Shown here in pieces: positions 1 through 13,657 of a DNA stretch of 64,000 nucleotides. Position 1 is the first letter of the stretch. Every line of letters starts with the position of its first letter. Under the pieces are notes generated by a model. The model had not been told where the DNA came from. It did not search any database and worked only from the letters and a program-made list of their open reading frames with translations. Made by a program: the position numbers and the translations under genes. The DNA comes from Ascaris suum (lineage: Eukaryota; Nematoda; Chromadorea; Rhabditida; Ascarididae), in contig CM024171.1 in the NCBI GenBank assembly GCA_013433145.1, positions 11,160,065 to 11,224,064 of the forward strand, in the 5' to 3' direction.

Positions 1-150
1 TATTAATATATTGACCTCGGATAATATATAATTGCTGCCAAATCGTTTGAAGAAGATGTTCCTTTCAATGTGGTTCTTTTGCAGCCTTCCGGATGAGATA
101 TGTTGCTGTGCATTGATGCAGTTCATATGATTGTTGAACCGATTTTGTGA

Positions 151-161
151 TTTCATTCCAG
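151..161 (+). promoter_or_regulatory. Probable spliced-leader acceptor before the DUF3105-like gene
   Basis: A pyrimidine-rich tract ending in CAG (tttcattccag) lies 15 nt before the ATG at 177, with no supporting upstream coding exon in the window. This fits trans-splicing of a nematode spliced leader. An upstream exon beyond the window edge is the alternative. Confidence 0.4.
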
Positions 162-176
162 CTTCTAGTCGTTGAT

Positions 177-3100
177 ATGTGGATGCGTTCGTTATGGTTG
201 GCGGTGTATTTGCTTCGAGCGTCGTACGCATATTTGGGTCCGCTGATGGGTGTACGATCGGTGTGTGATGATGCTAAGGTATGGGACACCTTTATTTTCA
301 TACCACCTTATCGCAGTTGCACTTTATTTATCCTCTGTTTTATTGTTCTTATTTTGCTTATTTGCTTTCTTTTTATGTGCATTTTGCCTTTAAATCTTCA
401 CCGTTTTTTCTTCTATCTTTTTTTTATTCTTTTTTCGTGGAGCGTCTCTTCGGTGTTTTCTGAAGTCATGAATTCCCCGCTTCGTGGCTTCAGTAGTTTT
501 TCTTTTAGGCTTATTAAGCATTTCCATTTGGAAAGGACATTTTGATATATGTTTGCGTGTAGCACTTATATCTGTTTCTCTATTCGATAGTTCAGCTAGA
601 GGAGCACTTATACCAAAATAATGGGATTTCACGGGTACAAAGAACACCAGGTGTTGAGCGCCTAAAGCGTATTTCACGTTGGTCTGCTGACTTGAAGTAG
701 TTACAGACATTTTAAGGTATCGCTTATTCGGGCATATTTTTGCAGTCATTTGAGCTGCATTTTCCGTCACTCGGGCTACGAAAGGACATCTTGGTTCGAT
801 CAGCTAAAATATGAATGTCTTATTCCATGTGCTTTTATTTATTAGCGGTTAATAAAACTGATTGATCAAGTGAGCGGAGTGTAATAGCGCGATTCGTGCC
901 ACTCGCTTTCCCACATATTTCAAGCCGTCTGATTGTATTGCGCGACTCGCCTATCTGTAAAATGCTTTTAAATTTTTTTGCAGCAATTTATAAATTTCGT
1001 AGAAGTCGATGAGCTGAGCTGATTTCAAGAGGTTTTGCATTGCCCATCTAATTTCGTAATATCAATCTCAGCTGTTCTGGCACTGGAACTACTGGTTAGA
1101 CAAACGTATACTTGTGTGTCTGTGCAGGATGTATTTTTGCATAGGGATATACAGCTCCGCTGATCGTAATATTCCGCTTTGCAGACGTATATAAAAGCGA
1201 TTTTTCCTTGGGAAGTTTACAGAGAGAGCGATCAGTTCGATTAAAATGTGATTGCATTATTGCACATATTTGATCAGTAAAAACAGATGTCGAGGCTAAT
1301 TCCTCTGCTGATTGGTGTTGCGAACGCACATTTTGTGCCATCTCCCCTGGCCTGCTTTTCCGCTTATTTCTTTAGTACAAACATTTAAAAAACGATTAAA
1401 AAACCCTTGTTAAGTTTGGCTAATGATTGATGAAATATACTTGTATTTCATTAATACAATGCTGTTGTTTTTCTTCTGTTCAATCTTCCATTCCTTCCGG
1501 AATGATCGGAAATTGCGTATTTAAAAAACATTGACAGATATTTCTCTTCCCTAATTTTAGTAATTCGTTTTGGAGGAAAAAGTACATATTGCATTGAAAC
1601 TTAATAAATCTGTTTGTTCTAAATGTGTACAGGAAAACCAATGAAATCCACATTGTGGCTTTACAAATATTCTAATTTATTTACAGACAAATTTGCGAGT
1701 GGATTGGGACGAAAGGGATTTCTCGCAATTTACGTGCTTCGAGGATCATCCGTGGATGAAATCGGTAAGCACCGCAATGATGAACATGTTGTTCGATGTT
1801 TCACTTCGATTCGGGATGTTTTCAGTGAATCTGAAAGCGATAATTTTGAACGGGGAATTACTTCTTTCATTAACTCATTCCTGAAGTGGGCAAGAGAATT
1901 TTCACTGCGTTTATAATGATATTCTTCAAGGAATAAGGAATCATCGATTCTGAGCCGAACACGTTTTCAATATACTTTTATCTAATTTTTGGGAGTAAAC
2001 CAGTATTTGCATCTTTCTGTCTGTTTGTATTTATGCGCCCATCTTCCTTTTCTTTTCTTAGTTTCACCTCTTCTCCGAGAAGAATTTTGTGGCGAAATGT
2101 AGTGTGCACACTTTTTGCATCAATGTACAAAGATATAGTTTTCATGATGACCCATTCAGCAGATAGAGATTTTGTGTACCTGAGAGATAGAAAATTTACG
2201 AGGTAAATTTTGTGTCAGTTGGATCTCGATTGTAAGTTGCTGCCTGTATTGGAAAGTGTATTCCTGCAGCGTCACATTGGCCAACAACATCGATAGGCCA
2301 TTAGCTGGATGAGTGCAGAGTAACGCCGTGAAGTTTTGATTGATCGAACCCCGACTCAAATCTTTGATAGATGTTCCACTTCATTTGTGATTCGGTCGTT
2401 GCAGATTGCAACTCGGTCTACATGAAAAATATATGTTCATTTGTTTGCCACCTTTAAGTGCCTAGGATTCCTTTAAAAATTGTAAAATGAAGGGAAAAAT
2501 ATGCTATAGGAGGTTACCATATCGTCTACCTTGAGTTCACTAAATTTCGCAGCTCTCGCTTCATTCGTTCCATCAAATGAAACTGCCACATAGATGGGCA
2601 AGCGGTACGTATACACGCAGATGCAACGTCGTCATAAGGCACTTTTGCAAAGGCGTATGAAAAGCACAATTTTGGGAGAACGATATCAAAGATCAGCAAC
2701 ATCAAAGATGGGCAGAAAAACCGATGAAATTGCTTCCTAATAAATTATGCGGCTGAATTGTCCATTTTGAACATTTACACACTCGTAAAAAAATGCAACA
2801 TTGGAAAGTATATCCTTGGCGCATCTCTTTATTTGTCGTTTCTTATGAGCGAAGAGCAGTACATCAGCTGAGGTTATTTTTGATTCAGGATGATTTTGAA
2901 CCAATACATCTAACGATTCCGGGACTCGATCCAACAAAGGATATTGTTTGGCACAAATGCATGAACGAAACGATATTCTATAATGACTGGCCACCTGTCA
3001 GGTAACCACTCTATGTGGCCCATCATCGTACAGTCGGTAACAACTCATAGAGCAATTTTGAAAAATATTAGCAAAGAGCAGATCTATATGGCAGGTAAGT

Positions 3101-6100
3101 TGTGAAGTACTCAGACTTTATTTTTTCGCTTGAAGACTTTTAAATCCATAAACGTTTGCCCAGAATGCTCAGGTGTTTTTACGTGTTATGATCAGACTCA
3201 TAGCGCGGGGAGGTGGTGGAATGGACTCCACGTTTTGCACCATTTCAATATAGGCGACCTCATGGGATGCGCTTCTTTCTTTCTTTCCCCTTTAAAAACG
3301 CCTCTTTCTTTCTCCCTCCGCGAACCGTTTTCGCTGCGTCACTTTTGCACTTTATTCCTGTTCACTTATGCTCATAAGTGGTAGTTGAATTGAACAGTGT
3401 GCACCGCATAAGAGCATTAACCTTCAATAGATCCTTCTCTGACAGTGGTTTAGAGGTGGGGGGGGGGGGGGGGGGTGCAGAAGGCAAGGATTTGAATCAC
3501 CTAAAGACACTTTCTAGTGCCATTTTTAGCGTGAGGTGAGAAGCTTAAGCAGTGGCGTTTGTAGCTTATTGTTGTAGGCATTTCTAAGTGACATAAACTC
3601 TCAAAATACTTCGTTCTGAACGATCAGATACCCTTTAATTTTTCGAGTTACAGCTTCTTTTTTAATTTGTAAACTACATTTAGTGACTTTTTTAGGCGCT
3701 TTGGAGCACACATAGCATCGAATATAAGTCACATATTGGACATATTCATGTTTCAGGGGAGATCACCGGCCAAATTGGGCTGTTTATGGCGAATATCTCT
3801 TCTTGCCTCCACAGAGATGGCTACACAATCTTGAGGTATGCTCACATTTTCTAATTGTGTAGATAGTAAAGCAAATGCGATAGCTCTTGTATGTTTTGAC
3901 CTCCGCTCTTTCCTTCCCTAACGAAGCGGCTGAATACCCCGCTGTTTAAAGAACGATGCATGGACCACAAATTTACAGAAGCACTGACTGTCATATAGCG
4001 GCACTTGTGATGATGGAACACCAAGGAGGAGAGAGTTATTTGAACGCGATCGTGAGAAGTTATTGGTGATTATGTCGCGACGTGGCCGCATAATTTCTTT
4101 GAGCTCAAAGAGGAAAGGGAAGGAGGGAAGAGGAACAGTAGACGAGAAGGCCGTTGAATCTGGTGGAGGGAGTTTTTATTTCCCTTCGCACTGTCGCCAA
4201 TGTTGTCATCTTTAAGTAATATGGAGAAGCCGCTTTGCTTCACCTTCGATGTCTTTCTGAAAGAAGTTATTTTCCTACTGAGATATTGTGTTAAGGTGGT
4301 AGCCAACCAATTCTAAGCACTCTTATCAACCAATTACAAATACTATTGCAGCTGGAGAATGAAGTGTTCCGATGTTTGCAGCCCGATACCACTGAAAGAG
4401 TTCATAATATCCTCGAAGGCATATTCCTCTTTCATCAATTCGTCGGCGTTACTTCTTTATTTAAAAATGTTTTCAGCATGGTGCAATAGTAATGTTGTAC
4501 CATCCGTGTGCGGACGCCGATGAAGTCGATAAGTTGCGGCGTATAGTGAGAGCATGCCTGTATCGCCATATTATTACGCCTTACAACCTTCTTCAGCCAC
4601 AACGGGTGATTCTAGCTGTTTGTTTATGCAGAGGGGTTGTGCAGCCTGGTAACAAAGCATCACCTTGCGATGTGCGTCGGACTTTGTCATTAGTTTAGAA
4701 GGACCTCATGAATGAGTCAGCATAAGCTGCAATCCCTACTGGAAAGCATTTTCCGTTTGCGGTGACGAATGGCACAGAACCTAGTTTCGATCATTTGATA
4801 ATATCTATGTTTCACTAACTGTTGTGAATGTGTGCGTCTGTGGGTTGGCCACTCTGCAAACTGTCTTTAAATTCGCTCTAGGTCTGGACGTCTGTCCATT
4901 TGTGTGGCAGTTTTGACCCAATTCGAAAAGAGCTAAAAGCCTTTAAAGGTGTCAAAAAACTTGCATGCATTCTATATCGATTGGACTTTCATTTCGCACT
5001 ATTCAGTCACAGAACAGTTGTTGAAGAAAGCTCTCCACGAGCACAGGATTCATTTTAAAAATGAAAGCATTATGCTGCATTTTTATTTTTCGTTGATGAT
5101 TTAGAAGAGTTTTTGATGATATGAGCGGAAAGCAAATGCTTCTTTGGTACGCTTTCCACAAGAATGAACATATCATTGGTTAGCTTTTCACTTTGTTATG
5201 CCATGTTGATCAAATTTTGCATACTTAATTAGAATTCATTCGGTTGATGATTAGTTTATTTACGCTATCGGCATAGTTGCGATTTGATTGTTCGCCATTA
5301 GTAAAGCCGTAGGCAAACGAAGCCATTGAAATTGTGTTAATGGCGAAATCGATGTTGACTCGAGGTGATCAGCGTTATACGAGCGAGGTCAAAGATGTGA
5401 TAATCACCACTTTCGAATACCCAACGATGCAATACATTATCGATAAATCACGGCGCATGAGCGACTTTGTTTAGCTCAGCTGTTGTAGTATTGCATGTCC
5501 TTCATTCAGATTGAACAGTTTAGAACGTTGCAATATTCGCTACCGCCTAAGCTTTCAGTTCATATTAGTGGACAAAACTGGCAATAGCTGATGCCGCATC
5601 AGCTATTAACTTCTAATTCTCCGCTGTTTCAAATGTCTCCAATGTACGCTTTCCGGAGTCGTAATTTCGGACGAACCTGTAATGATCCAGCGCAAAAATC
5701 TCGTTATTAATAGAACATGTCGAGTTTTTATGGTATTTTTGGAAACACAGTCTACTTTTGCATATGATTTGTCCAATTTTAGTATTTATTTCACATGTGG
5801 GGATGATTTTATGAAATATGAGATTTTTTTGTGCACGGCTACATTCATTAAACACTCTAAGTTAGATTGAAGTTAACTTCTTCATAAAATTTTGATTCAA
5901 TTACTGACTTCCACAATGATCATTAGTTGCGAATCGTCGTTAAGGGAAATATTCTTTTTGAATGTAAATTTGTATGGAATAAACTTATATTGGCTGAATG
6001 AAATTTGCATGAAATTCGCGAAAAAGAAATTGATAAAGAAACTAAAGTAGATGGTCTCCTTTTTTGTGTATTTCGTTTCTAAGTTAATGCTTTTGTGTGT

Positions 6101-7129
6101 AAAGCTAATATTTGCAGCCAATAGCGTTGGTCGCATGGGGCTCGAAATTGTTGATGAATAAGGTGGACGAGTTGCTTGTGGTCAACTTTATCAAGGTAAC
6201 ACTCACTTCATAACTGTTTAATTTTAATCTCTTTGAAGAGACAGTAAATTATGATGGTATTTCATAGGGCCTTAATGCGATCTTTGAAAAGCCGCCTTTC
6301 GAACGCCTCATTATTGGATTGACAACCTTCCGTTGACGTAGAGAAGTGATTAAAAACGATAGAGATTATTGATGGTGGTGAATTTGGTGGTTTTTCTAGT
6401 GGAAAAGCATTAGGGATTTTTGCTCAAAGTTTTCGTTATGCGAAACTCATCGTGCCGGAAGTTTTCAACTCATAGTAACGCTTTGTGCTGCATTTTGTAT
6501 TCTTATGTTGCAATTGTTGTACTTCACCGAAATGCTTCGCATTAATTTCCAAAACATTCCACGATCTTAATTCTCACGTACACTATTTTCGGCTATATTT
6601 TATTGCAATATCATGACAGATTTTTATGCAGTTGCATTATTTGATCTATTTCTTTTTCCACATTCACTTATAAAATTTGATCTTAGCTATCTGATGCCTG
6701 AGGCGTCGCAATAGAGTGATATTGGGATTTTCCAGAATATAAAATTCATCTTTAATTTTACTTTCAATATCCGATCGTTTTATGGTACCCTAGCTTTGCA
6801 ACACAAAACAAGTTAATTTTTGGCTGCGAAAAGAGGGAATATATTCTCTTTCAGTCAGTAAATGCTTCTTTGATACATATGTTATTGATGAGATAGTCAA
6901 ATCTGAGAGTGTGAGCAACTTCGTGCAGCAGTCTAATATAACGTGGGAAACTCGTATATGCATTTAAGTTGTGTACGATTTCATGAAGGTGAAAGGTTTT
7001 CAGCAGCATGCCAAGATTGCTCCGGAAAATCTATCGAAACAAGGAATTTACAATCATTATTTGATAAAAGAAGCGAACGTTGTAAGCGGTAGCGATATCG
7101 AAGACTCAAACTTGTGTCCAGGCGTATAG
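177..7129 (+). CDS. Secreted DUF3105 / TP53I13-like protein, 7 exons, 234 aa
   Basis: Exons are 177-278, 1687-1764, 2889-3001, 3757-3835, 4477-4605, 6118-6195 and 7004-7129 (stop TAG); all junctions are GT-AG and phases agree. Residues 1-20 ([20 protein letters not shown]) look like a signal peptide. The core is the DUF3105-type signature: [34 protein letters not shown] and, across an intron, [13 protein letters not shown] joined to [14 protein letters not shown] recall this pattern from human TP53I13 (a p53-inducible protein of unknown biochemistry) and bacterial DUF3105 proteins. No catalytic role is known to me. Human TP53I13 is longer with a C-terminal membrane segment; here the last exon ([14 protein letters not shown]...) is hydrophilic, so the product looks soluble and secreted or lumenal. 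The start was chosen because an AG acceptor lies 15 nt upstream. Introns reach 1.5 kb. The family call is from memory. Confidence 0.72.
790..880 (+). repeat. Dispersed repeat, copy 1 (right end only)
   Basis: This stretch resembles the right end of copies at 4826, 9500 and 34035: a TATGAATG..TT block, a T-rich run (cttttatttatt), then gatcaagtgagcgga. It lies in intron 1 of the DUF3105-like gene. No coding capacity is seen. Confidence 0.3.
3458..3475 (+). repeat. Poly-G tract of 18 G
   Basis: An uninterrupted run of 18 G in intron 3 of the DUF3105-like gene. Runs of this length can fold as G-quadruplexes and are prone to replication slippage or deletion. Confidence 0.9.
4826..5130 (+). repeat. 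Dispersed repeat, copy 2
   Basis: Aligned by eye to the copy at 9500. Both have a left part rich in tgtgtgcgtctgt words, a middle block with gcatgcattctatatcgatt, a right block atgaaagcattatgctgcatt followed by a T run, and the end tatgagcggaa. It lies in intron 5 of the DUF3105-like gene and looks like an old, non-coding mobile element. Confidence 0.35.
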
Positions 7130-9226
7130 GGTGGCTAGCTTCTCCATATTTGTCTGTCGTTCAAATGTCTATCAGCGCTCTGAAATGTGGATATTCCAGA
7201 CAGACGAGGCGTTTTCTTCATCTTCAAAGTTCGCAATATTCGTTCCGCTTCTCAAGTCGTCTTGTTTTCTTTATTGGTTTATTTACCTCTGCGGTTGCTT
7301 TTATTTCTCTGCCCATAGCTTTTCTTATAACTTTGAATCTCATTTATTTTCTTGGATCCCATTTGCGCTTAGTGTAATATTGATTTTGCTCATAATGCTC
7401 ATATTTTTCCTTTCTCTTAGCATCATCTCTCGGAATTGCGCTAATCTCATTCATCACCGTAAATGCTCTGCATTGAAGTTCAATATTCGTTGTGTTTTGA
7501 TTATCATTCCTCTTTTTTTTGTGGCATTTCTTAACTTCCGCTTCATCAAAATTGCTCCTTTATCTTACGTTTTGGGGGTTTTATATCATCATTATTTAAG
7601 GGATCGTTTATCCATTTCGATAGTCAAAGGAAATGAGTCGTTTACCGTTGATTTATCATTTATCTATTTGTGTATTTTAGACTAAATTCGATTAATTATA
7701 GGTGATGATTGGTTGATGAAATTTTGAAAGTGTTTGGATGTTAGTTCCGCATAGTTTTTATGTGGAAATTAATTTGAAATTTTGGAAATTAATAATTGAA
7801 TAATTGCAATCGAAATTAATTTAAATTGAAAGAAATGAATTTTGAAATTTACCGTTTAAAAAAAAATGAGATCGGAATATTTGAAAGATGCGCAATCGCC
7901 TAACTCCTTGATAAGCCCCCTGATGAATTTAGCCGTTGATCTAATTCACATTGTTCGAAAAGTTAGCAAAGAACCAGTTCAAACTCATCGGTTGTTCTAT
8001 AGATTAAGTTCTTTCATCTCTTCTTTGCTTTTTTGATGAGGGCATTGTTTTCGAGCAAAACGCTATGTGAAGTTAGTCGTTGGCGGAAAATCCATGTTCT
8101 CAAAAATGCTTACTTTGAAAGCGGGAGATTTTTTCATTCGTTCTCGAGTGAGATTTTTCGATTCATACAAGGAGTTTCTCTCCGCTTTTTGGGATGACAA
8201 ATTTTTAAGGAATGCTGCTTCATTTCTTTATTTTCCACCTCTTCTTCCTTGAACCTCACTGATTTCCATGCTGAGAGCATTTCATTTTCTCATTGAACAC
8301 ACCATTGAACTATTTCTTTATCGCTTACCGCATATCATTTTAGCACTCCCGTATATTTTCTTTTCGTGCAATTCGTCTCTTAGCTTGTCTATCGCCGTTG
8401 TTTCGGATTTTATTTTTATGCGCTGTTTACAGTGTCCAGCAAACTGTGTCTACGAACACTGTGAGTCTATCTGTCCAGCGGTTTCACCCCGTTAACCAGC
8501 AAAACTACGTCGTTAAACTTTGGCAATCTAATGTGTATACCATGAGATGACTGACCTCTCAAGCTAATTTCACTGTTTCACACATTCAAAGATGTCATCA
8601 AATTTGCATATGCGAATTAAGTGTACTGTAGGTGGGTTGCGTCGTAAGCATAGAAAGCACACATATTAATAATCCGTTTACGTCGTACCTGTTAGAAGTA
8701 TTTACTGGCTGTTTAACTTTCATTCAGTAATACTATGTTTCCCTCTTGCCTCAGTATTCATCAGACTTTAATGCAATAGGTTCATCGTGTAACTTGAATT
8801 GCTAAAAAGCGCGTATTGTGGCAGTTTCCTCAACTCTCATTATCGAGTGTTTCCTTATGAAACATAAATACCGATCGGCGGTTTCTAACTTCGTTATGAA
8901 ATTGGCCATCAGCCTTCTTCTCGATCGGTTGTTTTGCATCTAATTTCGTTTAACTTCCTTCCATGCTAAAATTTTGCAAATGTCTCTGTATAATTTTGAA
9001 AGAGTCGAAGTTCCAATGCCCAACATTTCATTTCCTATGCTTTTCGTTTTTATGGAGACCCGCTGTAGTGATGTCGTGTCTATGCATATATATATATATA
9101 TATATATCATTTCCAACTTGCAGATTACTGAAGCCAGACGGAAAATTTGGTGAGAATGACTGTTTCTACCATATTTTATATTGTCCCTTGAAGTCAACTT
9201 CAGGAGAAACTTTTAGCCGTGAAGGA
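7130..9226. other. Intergenic, no gene recognised
   Basis: The region after the DUF3105-like stop is very T-rich on the plus strand (about 7200-7700) and then mixed AT-rich. The long open frame at 7131-7685 reads as low-complexity Phe/Leu/Ile/Ser, expected from T-rich DNA. No splice-bounded exon or RNA gene was found. A short (AT)n tract lies at 9086-9108. Confidence 0.5.
9086..9108. repeat. (AT)n microsatellite, about 23 bp
   Basis: Uninterrupted alternating A/T directly visible between 9086 and 9108. Confidence 0.9.
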
Positions 9227-9422
9227 GGTTGCAAAAATTTGCATACATTGTACATGTCGGGTTTTCATTTCACACATCGTCAGCTCACACAAAAAAGAAT
9301 ACATTTAAAACTTTCAAGATTTGTTGGGTGGTCAAATTAACTGAAGCACGTAGAAAGTGTTTTGCGTGTTTTATTGCTTTTTTTATCGGTAAGTTGTGAA
9401 ACTGGTTGCTAAACAGGGTGGA
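9227..9422 (+). repeat. Dispersed repeat, partial copy 3
   Basis: Shares the middle block (aaaatttgcatacattgtac then ggttttcatttcaca) with copies at 4826 and 9500, and a degraded right end (ggttgctaaacagggtgga). It lies immediately upstream of copy 4 in the same orientation. Confidence 0.3.
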
Positions 9423-9499
9423 ACGCAAAACCTTTGATCGTACCAGCTCGTTTGACACGCTTTTTCATTCTCATGCATTCTTGCATAAGTGCTCTACGT

Positions 9500-9851
9500 G
9501 ATATTCGTATGTTTGTGTGTCAGTCTATCTCATAGTTCCAACTCGTCAGACAAATGAACTACAGTATCCAAATTTGGTGTATATTATAGATAACACGCAT
9601 TATAGGTTCACCTGTTATATCGTCATTCGCACTGATCTTCACATTCGAAAGAAACTGCAAGTACTGAAAGAAGATCTAGAAATTTGTATACATTTTACAT
9701 CGATTAGATTTCTGTTCTGCACGTGTTGAGTTATAGAAAAATCAATTTGCACGGAGGCTTAGATCGGTGAAATTATGAGAGTATTAATGCGCGCATTTCT
9801 ATTTTTTATTTTTATTCATAATTTATGAAAGCGGTTGGCTAAATGAGTGGG
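9500..9851 (+). repeat. Dispersed repeat, copy 4
   Basis: Left block tttgtgtgtcagtctatctc, middle block aaatttgtatacattttaca, right block atgagagtattaatgcgcg with a T-rich run, ending ggttggctaaatgagtggga. The order matches copies at 4826, 34035 and 41145. It is non-coding and about 350 bp long. Confidence 0.4.
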
Positions 9852-10956
9852 ACCAAGAGGCACAAACGTGTCATTTTCTCTAGCAAGCTTCTCCACTTGT
9901 GATTCGATTTGAATTATATTCGCAATTTTCGTTGTCGTTAAATTTAGCTGCTTTTCATCTTTGAATGTTTTCATTCTGCCATATTTCATGTTTATGGCAA
10001 CTCATCTTCGGAGAATTTCTCATTGTAGGCAATGCGTTTGAAAGTAATAAAAACTCTTATTCGTTCCGTTCAAAAGGAATCGCAATACGCAATATAGTAT
10101 CATCTTGACATTGGCTAATTTAATCAGTGAGAAGTAAACCGATTTGCTAACCGAGATGGAGAGAAAAGTGGAATGGAAATTCATATGGATGTCACGTTCT
10201 AGCAGAGAATAAATTAAATGATGCATAGATAGCGCTAACAGCTGCGCAATGCCCAAGTAATATTACGTTCTGAGACAAGCTCATCTCTGTGTTCATCGCT
10301 CATCTAATTGAACAGTTGTGACATTTCTGCAACCTCAGCGGATTCACTCTAGTCAATTTTATTAGTTCACCCTATAATGTCATGTGGGACAACCGTGTTT
10401 TATGGTCAATTCGCGATGAAAGAATTATGAATGCCTGAGCAGCACCATTAAAAGCAATTTTATATCCCTTGTGACACCACAACATGCATATAAATGGTGC
10501 TGAGAGGCATGGACACACAAAGGTGGACTCGAGCACATACGCTGTGTGTTGGTCGATTCGCTGTAATGCATTTTGCAAAGGATCGTCAGATTCATAGAAG
10601 ATTTGCTTGAAGTGTTGGAAGCATTCTTAATTGTCATGAAGTCATTCCCTCTCTGAAATAAGAACCATTTTGGTTTCATCTAGTCTAGAAATGAAGAAAG
10701 ACTTAAAAGGAATGGTAGTTTGTTGGGAAAGACGCAGAAGTGCGGCACATTCCCTCATAGAACCTGGCCATAATTCGACGGGAAATGAAGCTCGAAAGAA
10801 AAACACGAATATAAGGAGATATGTGTAACAAAAATATAACGCCCGCTGCATTCGATATAAAATGAGGTGCTTTAATTGCAAAAGCGATAGGCTTTTGTAT
10901 TAGGGCACCGCGCAGCAGTTTGAGCTTTGACATCGCTCCATTTACGAAACGTTCAG

Positions 10957-11017
10957 GATCATGAAATCCGTCGTTCATGATCATGAAACCCGTCGTTCAT
11001 AATCATGAAATCCGTCT
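10957..11017. repeat. 22-bp tandem repeat, 2.6 copies
   Basis: The unit atcatgaaatccgtcgttca plus two bases repeats head to tail with single-base changes (aaatcc/aaaccc). It is a recent local duplication with no associated gene. Confidence 0.85.
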
Positions 11018-13392
11018 GCATTCCTTGCCGGTCTTCATGAGTGTTTCGAGTATCGTATCGGCGGGCAGTGTCGTTGTGACGCTCACTTTCTTTGCCGGTA
11101 TATCGATGTCAACATTGGATACGTCTCCTGCAAGAAGTAATCGGGGAGTGAACTTCGGGTCACAAGGAAGATGGAACTGCACGACTCTTGAAAAGAGATG
11201 GAGTGCGTCTTAAATATAGATTTTTCATCCATTGCTGAAAAACGACGACTAGAAGAATAAACGAACAAAGATCAGTGCAAAGAATGGAGAGGAAGAAATC
11301 TATTCGAAACAATCCTATCCAAACGGTATTAAAAAAAAATTAAAGAGTCTGACCCAGTTGTTCAGGACTTCCCCTAAAACTTAATGGAATCGACGCCTTT
11401 CGCCCCTTACCTTTCCCAGAAAACTTATGAAAAGAGAATTTTAAAAACGGATATATATACATTTGAAGGCAATAAAATCATCGCAGCATATTTGTTTCCG
11501 AAGAAATGACAAACACAACCTCCCAGTTTGGAGAGCACTTTGCGTGCCGCATTTGCGCATCCTTCACATGTCATCGCTAGTTCGAACACATAAGTCTACA
11601 AAACGATCAGCTTTATTAATTACTCTCGACGTTTTTTGTCGGACACCAGCTATTAGCCAATAGCTCCAATAGCAGTAAGAGTAGGAAATTTGCTCCGTAC
11701 AGTTTTCTTGTTTTAAAATATATTCAGCAATATGTTCAAGCAGTCATTTTATGGGTAATCAAAAGAAAGCAAATCGAGCTCTTCCCATTAAAAAAGGTTT
11801 GACCATAACTATGTTGGATGGGCAATTTTAGTATAAAAGCGAGTTGCTTCTCAGTGGGAGGAATATAAACTTCGAAAGATTCCATGACTGTCGGAAGACT
11901 GTCGGAAGGAAGCTGCTCTTTAATGTTTCGGCAGTCTGCTGTACTGCCATAACTCCGAGTCATCCCTCACGTCAAGGTTACTTGTACTGTGCCGATTACT
12001 CAAATGAAGTGTAAGTCGATGACCACACGACGACAATTACGAATGAGGGGTATGGCTGATTACCGTTTATTTGCCAGCTGTCGTCCGGTGATGGAGATCA
12101 AGAGCAAAGGAGGTGAGAAATCGATCTCACAAATTTTTTTAATCGGCCTATAACGAGTCTACATTGAGTCACATTCGGACTGATTATCCTGCGAAGCTGC
12201 TGTTGCCGGTCGACTACCTTCTTTGGATCTATTGTAGGATTACCTGGGACCAAGAAGAAGTTTACACCTAACAGTTAAGCCAAATTTAGCAAGATAAGAC
12301 CTTGAAAACCAACTTACACTGGACATATTGAACAATCAGATGAAACGTCGAAGAGTGTGCGGCTGCGGAATGCGAATCCTCTGCAACCACTGTCCTTAAA
12401 ATTCAATCCTCATCACAGTGTTTTGCATAATGGCCTTGCACTTTTTCAATATGCAAGTAAAAGACGCAACGAAATCGCCTTAGGCAAAACTCACGCATTT
12501 GCTCGGTGATGGTACTGGATACGGTTTTAAGGAATCGCAAACATGGAGATTCCAGATCTTCCGAGTGTCAACACTCTGGAAATTAGAGCTACTAACAATA
12601 AACACTGATTTTTAAATAACACATGTACTAGTTTAAACCATTTTCTCCGATAAAAGCCGTGACCATATGAACATATGTGATTAGGTAGATAGAGATGAGG
12701 AGAGGACAAGACTGAAGAGAAGGATGAAGAGCAGGTAGGCGGGGAAGGGAAGGTGCATATGATCCTTGAACAGGAGATGGGTTAAATCACAGCACTGACT
12801 AACAGTAGTTAAATTGTGTGCAATTACTAAGGAGCATAAATGGAGGTGTAGAGAAGAGTATCTATCATATTTACAAAAGAGCAGGAAATGGGTGGAAAGT
12901 GTCCTTGATGGAATGGAAACGATGAACATACAACAAAACTCAAAAAGCGATGTTCCACATACACACATTGATTGAGTTCGCCTATCAAAATGGGAGTCAT
13001 GAAGGTCATAAAGAACGTTTATTGCATTCTCTCAAATTTATTTACTGTTTACGTGATAGCGATTTTTATAAGATTGGGAATATTTCTCTACCATATCGCC
13101 TAAAATTATTTTACAGTTTTTAATTCACAAATTCTGTTGAAAATTCGCCGTCTCCTTATAAAGGGTTGTACCATCCCCTATCGCGTCACCCCAGTTGATT
13201 CTTACTCGCTCTTTCACCATTTGCCGCCCCGATTCTGCACAAAAATCCCATCTATGGTTGAAGTGGTTGAACTAGCAAGAAGAAGGTAGTAAATCAGCAC
13301 ATTCGTTTCTTCAAAATCGCTGTTGAAGAAGGAACTGATCATCTAAAATCTTAGCGATTGGGAATTGGACAGAAAAGAGAGGGATAGTGAGA

Positions 13393-13429
13393 GTTTGTGG
13401 AGTCGTATCCTTTGATTGACTCCACAAAC
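13393..13429. repeat. Perfect 12-bp inverted repeat, 13-nt loop
   Basis: The arms gtttgtggagtc (13393-13404) and gactccacaaac (13418-13429) are exact reverse complements. There is no T-run or gene end next to it, so its role is unknown. Confidence 0.85.
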
Positions 13430-13657
13430 CTATGCGAAGTTGATGGTACTTTTATTTCTTATGACAAGTTTAGAAAAGAATCTAGTGAAGGAATGCATTT
13501 CATTGAATTTATTGGTGCCGAAATAACATATTTCGCTAGGAAAGCTTATAAAGGTGAACTAGATTGGTTGGAACGACAGGAGACTTCTGCACTTTCGGCA
13601 ACCACATCGAATGCGTTCAAACAGTAATCGAATGACGTCTCTACAACGTTTTCCATA

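Noticed and set aside
2338..2356. B-box-like ggggttcgatc on the minus strand, tested as tRNA
   Set aside because: No A box, acceptor stem or anticodon arm around it.
4606..4698. Reading through exon 5 of the DUF3105-like gene to the TAG at 4698
   Set aside because: The conserved continuation PIALVAWG is encoded at 6118 and joins in phase; the read-through sequence has no similarity to the family.
7131..7685. 184-codon open frame on the plus strand
   Set aside because: T-rich DNA gives a Phe/Leu/Ile/Ser-rich translation; it overlaps the end of the DUF3105-like gene and has no splice sites or family.
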